DNA from: DASZTV01 sp035548125 | Lineage (GTDB): Bacteria > Actinomycetota > Actinomycetes > JAFAQI01 | Assembly (NCBI GenBank): GCA_035548125.1 | Contig: DASZTV010000038.1 | Span: 1-8,801, forward strand | Length of the DNA stretch: 8,801 bases | Reading direction: 5' to 3' | Shown here: piece after piece, positions 5,829-8,801 of the stretch | Layout: each line of letters begins with the position of its first letter | How positions within the stretch are numbered: the stretch's first letter is position 1 | Notes under the pieces: generated by a model | Databases searched by the model: none | Seen by the model: the letters and a program-made list of their open reading frames with translations, nothing else | What the model was told of the DNA's origin: nothing | Translations under genes and position numbers: made by a program

Positions 5829-6461
5829 TTACGTCGTCGCGGGATGGGCGGCGTCGACGACCCGAGCAAGCGTCTGCTTCGTTGCTTCGGTAAGTCCCAG
5901 ATCCCTGGTGCTCGACCAGGACGAGACCTCTCGGATCGAGTCTGCGGCCCACTCGTCGATGACGCTGGTCAGCCGCTGGCCCAGATCGGCGAACATCGCG
6001 ACGAGGTGGGCTCGTTCCGGAAACGGTCCGGTGCCTTCGAGGTACTCCACGGATCGCGCCCGGCCTGTCTCGAACCGCTCGAGCAGCTCTTCTCGAAGGC
6101 CGACCAGAGCCTGCAGTAGATCGTCCTTGTCACCCTGGTCGGCGTACAGGACGCGCAGCAGCGGCTCGTTGAAGATTCGCGGCGCGGAGGTGGGGGTCGC
6201 AAGCCATTCCTTGAGCGCCTTCCGCCCCGCCGGCTTGATGGAGTACTCGCGTCGCGCGCGAGACCCGTTGCCCGTGGTCTTCACCTGCGCGAGCCCTGCC
6301 GCGACGAGCCGCTCCGGTTCGGTGTACAGCTGGCGCTCGGACACCGGCCAGCACCACGTGAGGCTGCGAAGGAACTGCTGCGTGAGCTCGTACGGCGTCC
6401 AAGGGCGCAACGCGAGCATTCCGAGCACGGCATAGGAGTTGGTTGACAGTCCCTGGGCCAC
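5829..6461 (-). CDS. PadR-family transcriptional regulator
   Basis: This 210-residue DNA-binding regulator is of the PadR family: an N-terminal winged helix-turn-helix plus a C-terminal helical dimerisation domain. Seen: SYAVLGMLALRPWTPYELTQ (9-28), SLTWCWPVSERQLYTEPERL (33-52) and VAAGLAQVKTTGNGSRARRE (53-72) then YSIKPAGRKALKEWL, the recognition helix and wing of PadR proteins. A leucine-rich helix follows (LLQALVGLREELLERFE, 115-131) with more helices to the end. GTG at 6461 is preferred because the family usually starts 8-10 residues before YAVLG, and because this leaves the operator-like palindromes fully intergenic. An in-frame ATG at 6482 and GTG at 6494 would place the palindromes inside the coding region. 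A TACTAT -10-like box (6473-6468, minus) would make the 6461 start leaderless. It is divergent from the MDMPI-like gene and probably represses it and itself. Confidence 0.92.
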   Translation of the reverse strand: MAQGLSTNSYAVLGMLALRPWTPYELTQQFLRSLTWCWPVSERQLYTEPERLVAAGLAQVKTTGNGSRARREYSIKPAGRKALKEWLATPTSAPRIFNEPLLRVLYADQGDKDDLLQALVGLREELLERFETGRARSVEYLEGTGPFPERAHLVAMFADLGQRLTSVIDEWAADSIREVSSWSSTRDLGLTEATKQTLARVVDAAHPATT

Positions 6462-6472
6462 GTGGTCATAGT
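6443..6472 (+). promoter_or_regulatory. Predicted sigma-70-type promoter for the MDMPI-like gene
   Basis: TTGACA at 6443-6448 is a perfect -35 box. After 18 bases CATAGT (6467-6472) matches 4 of 6 positions of TATAAT. Transcription would start near 6479-6480, about 43 bases before the ATG at 6523. The -35 box lies inside the 5' coding end of padR, and the spacer holds the palindrome CCACGTGG (6458-6465). The downstream half is covered by the operator-like repeats. Confidence 0.55.
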
Positions 6473-6505
6473 ACTGCAACATGCAGTACTGCACTCTGCA
6501 CTACT
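6470..6505. promoter_or_regulatory. Two overlapping palindromes, likely PadR operator
   Basis: Palindrome 1 has arms AGTACTGCA (6470-6478) and TGCAGTACT (6482-6490) with a 3-base spacer ACA; the arms match perfectly. Palindrome 2 has arms AGTACTGCA (6485-6493) and TGCACTACT (6497-6505) with a 3-base spacer CTC; one arm position differs. The two share AGTACT (6485-6490) and their centres are 15 bases apart. The array lies between padR and its divergent neighbour, over the -10 and start region of the plus promoter and over the -10-like box of padR. This is where an autoregulating repressor would bind. Binding by this PadR protein is inference. Confidence 0.75.
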
Positions 6506-6522
6506 GACACACGGAGGACGGG

Positions 6523-7347
6523 ATGGCTGTGGGGCAGGCATATGAACGCTTCGTCCGGACTGACAGCGACGAGCTGTGGCAGCGCATCGACCTGGCCGAG
6601 CAGCGGTTCATCGATCTGGTGCGGTCGATCGGCCCTGATGTCGTCGGGACCGGAACCACCTGGTCGTCGCGGGACGTCGTGGCTCACGTCCTCACGGTGG
6701 TCGAGCGTTACACGAACCGCGACATTGCGAGCACCGACGGCTTGGGCGCGACGCCGCGTGAGGTAGACGTGATCAACGAGCGCGAGCTCCGCGCCCTCGA
6801 CGGCGTCCCGATGGCGGAGCTACTCGATCGTCTCGAGGCTCACGTGGCCCGGGTCAAAGCAGCGTTCGCCCCCGAGCACTTGGATCTGCACCTGCGCTTC
6901 CCGTTCCACGGCGGTGTCACGATCGATGCGGCCGGCGGCATGAGCAACATCGTCGGAGAGTTCCTGATCCATGGGCGCGACCTGGCGACTGCGGCCCGTC
7001 GGCCTTGGCGGATCGAGTCGCGCGACGCGTTGCTGATCATCAACGGCGTCCTCCAGCTGCTCCCGGCGTACGCCGAGCCCAGCGCCAAGGGGATGCTGGA
7101 CCTGATGTGGCGGTTGCCCGGGGCTGCGGACTGGATACTGGCCTTCGACAATGGCGCGGCGACGAGTCGGCCCGCCGACACCGGCGAGCGGGTGGACGTC
7201 ATTCTGACGGCGCCGCCAGAGACGTTGCTGCTGTTCTTGTACCAGCGGCTGGGTCCGCTCGCGGCTCTGCGGGGTGGACTTCGAGTGGCCGGCGGGCGCA
7301 AACCATGGCGCGTCGCGAAGCTGCAGAAGTTCCTGCAGAAGCCCTGA
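6523..7347 (+). CDS. Maleylpyruvate isomerase (mycothiol-dependent) family protein with SCP2-like C-terminal domain
   Basis: This 274-residue two-domain protein of the mycothiol-dependent maleylpyruvate isomerase-like (MDMPI, DinB-like four-helix) family is cytoplasmic and probably carries out thiol-linked isomerisation or transferase chemistry. Seen: TTWSSRDVVAHVLTVVERYT (45-64) with His55, and GGMSNIVGEFLIHGRDLA (138-155) with Glu146 and His150. The Glu-x3-His spacing and the upstream His match the zinc ligands of the characterised corynebacterial enzyme (His52, Glu144, His148). The C-terminal part (about 195-274) reads like an SCP2/sterol-carrier-type domain: GERVDVILTAPPETLLLFLY (221-240) and LAALRGGLRVAGG (246-258). 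The ATG at 6523 has GGAGG (6513-6517) 5 bases upstream. It is divergent from padR and is followed after 38 bases by the ECF sigma gene on the same strand. The substrate is unknown. Confidence 0.88.
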   Translation: MAVGQAYERFVRTDSDELWQRIDLAEQRFIDLVRSIGPDVVGTGTTWSSRDVVAHVLTVVERYTNRDIASTDGLGATPREVDVINERELRALDGVPMAELLDRLEAHVARVKAAFAPEHLDLHLRFPFHGGVTIDAAGGMSNIVGEFLIHGRDLATAARRPWRIESRDALLIINGVLQLLPAYAEPSAKGMLDLMWRLPGAADWILAFDNGAATSRPADTGERVDVILTAPPETLLLFLYQRLGPLAALRGGLRVAGGRKPWRVAKLQKFLQKP

Positions 7348-7359
7348 CCTACACAAACT

Positions 7360-7374
7360 CGCACCCTCGGTGCG
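7360..7374 (+). terminator. Small hairpin between the MDMPI-like gene and the sigma factor gene
   Basis: CGCACC-CTC-GGTGCG forms a 6-bp GC-rich stem with a 3-base loop, 12 bases after the stop of the upstream gene and 11 bases before the sigma factor GTG. No U-run follows, so it is at best a weak attenuator or an RNA-processing site. It may equally have no function. Confidence 0.25.
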
Positions 7375-7385
7375 TTGATAGGGGT

Positions 7386-7916
7386 GTGAGGCCAGAACCG
7401 GGCGCGCCGGAGCGACTGTCCTTCGATGCCTACGTCCAGCAACGCGGCCTCGCGCTGACGCGCGTCGCCTACCTTCTGGTTCACGACCACCATCTGGCGC
7501 AGGACCTCACGCAAGAGGCGCTCGCACGGTTGCACCGGCATTGGTCACGGGTCAGCGCGTTCGAGAGCCCGGACGCGTACGTTCGCAAGATCATGCTCAA
7601 CCAGCTGCTGTCCTGGCGCCGCCGCCGTTCGTGGACGGAGCGCGTCACCGCGGACCTCCAGGACGGTGGCACCGTCGAGGACTCCGCCGTGGAGGACGCC
7701 GAACGCGACGCGATGTGGACGCTGCTCGCGAGCCTCTCGCCTCAGCAGCGCGCGGTGATCGTGCTGCGGTTCTACGAGGACCTCGACGACGAGGCGATCG
7801 CTTCGTTGCTCGGATGTAGCCCGGCCACCGTTCGCTCTCACTCGTCAAAGGCGCTCGCCAAGCTCCGCGAGGCCGCCGCTCAACCCGACTTCGTGCAAGG
7901 AGGAATCCGTGGGTGA
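7386..7916 (+). CDS. ECF RNA polymerase sigma factor, SigE family
   Basis: This 176-residue extracytoplasmic-function sigma factor has the two-domain layout. Region 2 is seen as LTRVAYLLVHDHHLAQDLTQ (24-43) then EALARLHRHWSRV and SPDAYVRKIMLNQLLSWRRR (61-80); the latter carries the core-binding and -10-recognition helices. An acidic linker (92-107, rich in Glu and Asp) leads to region 4: LASLSPQQRAVIVLRFYEDL (114-133), DDEAIASLLGCSPATVRSHS (134-153) and SKALAKLRE (154-162), the helix-turn-helix for the -35 element. The size and linker fit the TIGR02983 SigE-type group common in actinobacteria. I chose GTG at 7386 because no other start fits before LSFDAYVQQRG. Its AGGGG lies only 2 bases upstream, so initiation may be weak or leaderless. 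It overlaps the next gene by 8 bases and probably forms a unit with it. Confidence 0.92.
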   Translation: MRPEPGAPERLSFDAYVQQRGLALTRVAYLLVHDHHLAQDLTQEALARLHRHWSRVSAFESPDAYVRKIMLNQLLSWRRRRSWTERVTADLQDGGTVEDSAVEDAERDAMWTLLASLSPQQRAVIVLRFYEDLDDEAIASLLGCSPATVRSHSSKALAKLREAAAQPDFVQGGIRG

Positions 7917-8532
7917 CATCGAAGTGGCGCTTCGCGACTGCTTGCGCCACTACGCAGAAGAAGCGCGGACCTCGGCGACGCTCGCGGCGCACGTCAGGAC
8001 CAGAAGCGGCCAGCTCACTCGGCGCGCACGGATGACAGTCGCACTGGCGACCGTTCCTGCGGTGGCGGCCGGCGCAGCAGGTTCGGTGGCGCTCGCGAAG
8101 GCCGGCCCGTCGGGCGGCTCGTCGAATCATGGCGTGGCGCGGATCGTGAGCGAGGGATCGGCGAGTCCGAGTGCCCAGCCGCGCCAGGGGATCGACGTGA
8201 AACCGGTCTGCACGAGCGGTCAGGTGCCGAACCTTCACCAGCTGGACCGCAACTTCGAGGTCGGTACGACGACCATGGACGAGGGCACCTTCATCCGCCG
8301 CTACGTCGACCAGACCGGCGGAGACGTAGCCGGAATCACGCCGGTTCGGAATGTGCTCGTCGACGGTGAGCCGTTGTCCGACTCCTCCGTCGCGATCGAC
8401 ATCGAGAGCTACGAGCAATCCCATGTCTGGCAGCTGCTGATCCATCCCGCGTCACAGCCCGGTGGCGAGTGGAGGCTGTGGGAGGTCTACAACGCCGACT
8501 TCCAGGGCTGCGTGACTGCGCCGTCCAACTAG
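7909..8532 (+). CDS. Unrecognised single-pass membrane protein, candidate anti-sigma factor
   Basis: I do not recognise a named family in this 207-residue protein. Seen: a 40-residue N-terminal part with a charged helix (VALRDCLRHYAEEARTSATL, 6-25) ending in TRRAR, one hydrophobic segment MTVALATVPAVAAGAAGSVA (42-61), a Gly/Ser/Pro-rich linker (66-92), then a domain of about 110 residues with two cysteines (Cys101, Cys201) and a Trp-rich end (VWQLLIHP, GEWRLWEVYN). The positive residues before the segment predict N-inside, C-outside. The GTG at 7909 has AGGAGG (7898-7903) 5 bases upstream and overlaps the sigma gene by 8 bases. This layout (short cytoplasmic helical region, one membrane pass, outer domain, coupled to an ECF sigma gene) is that of many anti-sigma factors, but no zinc-binding HxxxCxxC motif is present. 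The role is inference. Confidence 0.82.
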   Translation: MGDIEVALRDCLRHYAEEARTSATLAAHVRTRSGQLTRRARMTVALATVPAVAAGAAGSVALAKAGPSGGSSNHGVARIVSEGSASPSAQPRQGIDVKPVCTSGQVPNLHQLDRNFEVGTTTMDEGTFIRRYVDQTGGDVAGITPVRNVLVDGEPLSDSSVAIDIESYEQSHVWQLLIHPASQPGGEWRLWEVYNADFQGCVTAPSN

Positions 8533-8801
8533 CCGTTCGGGAGCACCACTGCCCGGCCGTTCAATGTTCCGGCTCTGAGTCGGTCGTACGCCGCGACGAC
8601 GTCGTCGAACGCGAACTGCTCCACCTCGACGACGACGTCACCGGTCTTCGCGAGCGCGACCACCTCGTGCAGCTCGGCGATGGTCGCGCCCTGCGGGTTG
8701 AACAGGTCGCAGTCGTGCGCCCAGGCGCCGTACCTGAGCTCGGCGGAGCCGAAGCCCTGGCCCACCAGACCAATCGCGCCGGCCTTCGCCGCGTTGCGGA
8801 G
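8529..8801 (-). CDS. Zinc-type medium-chain alcohol dehydrogenase, C-terminal part (5' end outside window)
   Basis: The final 90 residues of a medium-chain dehydrogenase/reductase are visible, open to the right edge. Seen: LRNAAKAGAIGLVGQGFGSA at the edge, equivalent to the end of the cofactor domain, then YGAWAHDCDLFNPQGATIAE and LHEVVALAKTGDVVVEVEQF, and the characteristic end AFDDVVAAYDRLRAGTLNGR followed by AVVLP, which matches the F.ldd...A...l..G...GRaVl.P tail of the family. The zinc ligands and the Rossmann glycine motif would be further right, outside the window, so neither metal dependence nor substrate can be judged. Its TAG stop (8531-8529) interlocks with the stop of the membrane protein gene in a shared CTAG, so the two genes converge with no room for a terminator between them. 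Confidence 0.88.
   Translation of the reverse strand, partial: LRNAAKAGAIGLVGQGFGSAELRYGAWAHDCDLFNPQGATIAELHEVVALAKTGDVVVEVEQFAFDDVVAAYDRLRAGTLNGRAVVLPNG

Noticed and set aside
7321..7341. Direct repeat CTGCAGAAG at the end of the MDMPI-like gene
   Set aside because: It encodes a Leu-Gln-Lys repeat in the C-terminal helix. It is two short units in a coding region with no sign of slippage or function.

Overview
The window comes from a high-GC actinobacterium. The evidence is the strong G/C bias at third codon positions, frequent GTG starts, GGAGG ribosome binding sites, two proteins of the mycothiol-dependent maleylpyruvate isomerase (MDMPI)/TIGR03086 type, an ECF sigma factor of the actinobacterial SigE type, and a FadD19-like acyl-CoA ligase. 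The genus cannot be fixed from the sequence alone. No tRNA, rRNA, CRISPR array, transposase or phage gene is visible, and no stretch longer than about 125 bases lacks a gene or remnant.

Left part (1-4835): fatty-acid/steroid-type catabolism. A minus-strand operon reads acyl-CoA ligase (1074-2699), a SnoaL-like/NTF2-fold protein (569-1024) and a crotonase-superfamily protein (1-569, 3' end outside the window); the last two overlap by one base (TAGTG). Divergent from it, across 105 bases, is an aldehyde dehydrogenase (2805-4253), followed by a SixA-like histidine phosphatase (4335-4835). A plausible reading is aldehyde to acid (dehydrogenase), acid to acyl-CoA (ligase), then crotonase-type chemistry. 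The crotonase lacks both canonical hydratase glutamates, so the last step is not a textbook hydration.

Middle part (4836-5828): two near-identical palindromic elements (4866-4927 and 5745-5806) lie in the same orientation. Each has a perfect 17-bp stem and a 28-base loop. They bracket a TIGR03086-family pseudogene with an internal, frame-changing deletion (4936-5285) and a convergent PPOX-class flavin/F420 oxidoreductase gene (5257-5703).

Right part (5829-8532): a PadR-family repressor (5829-6461, minus) is divergent from a likely plus-strand operon: an MDMPI-SCP2 two-domain protein (6523-7347), a SigE-type ECF sigma factor (7386-7916) and an unrecognised single-pass membrane protein that overlaps the sigma gene by 8 bases and may be its anti-sigma factor (7909-8532). 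The divergent gap holds two overlapping 21-bp palindromes that cover the -10 and start region of a promoter with a perfect TTGACA -35 box. This is a strong candidate for a PadR-controlled switch over a small thiol/stress-response module. The window ends with the C-terminal part of a zinc-type medium-chain alcohol dehydrogenase (8529-8801, minus), whose stop codon shares a CTAG with the stop of the membrane protein gene.
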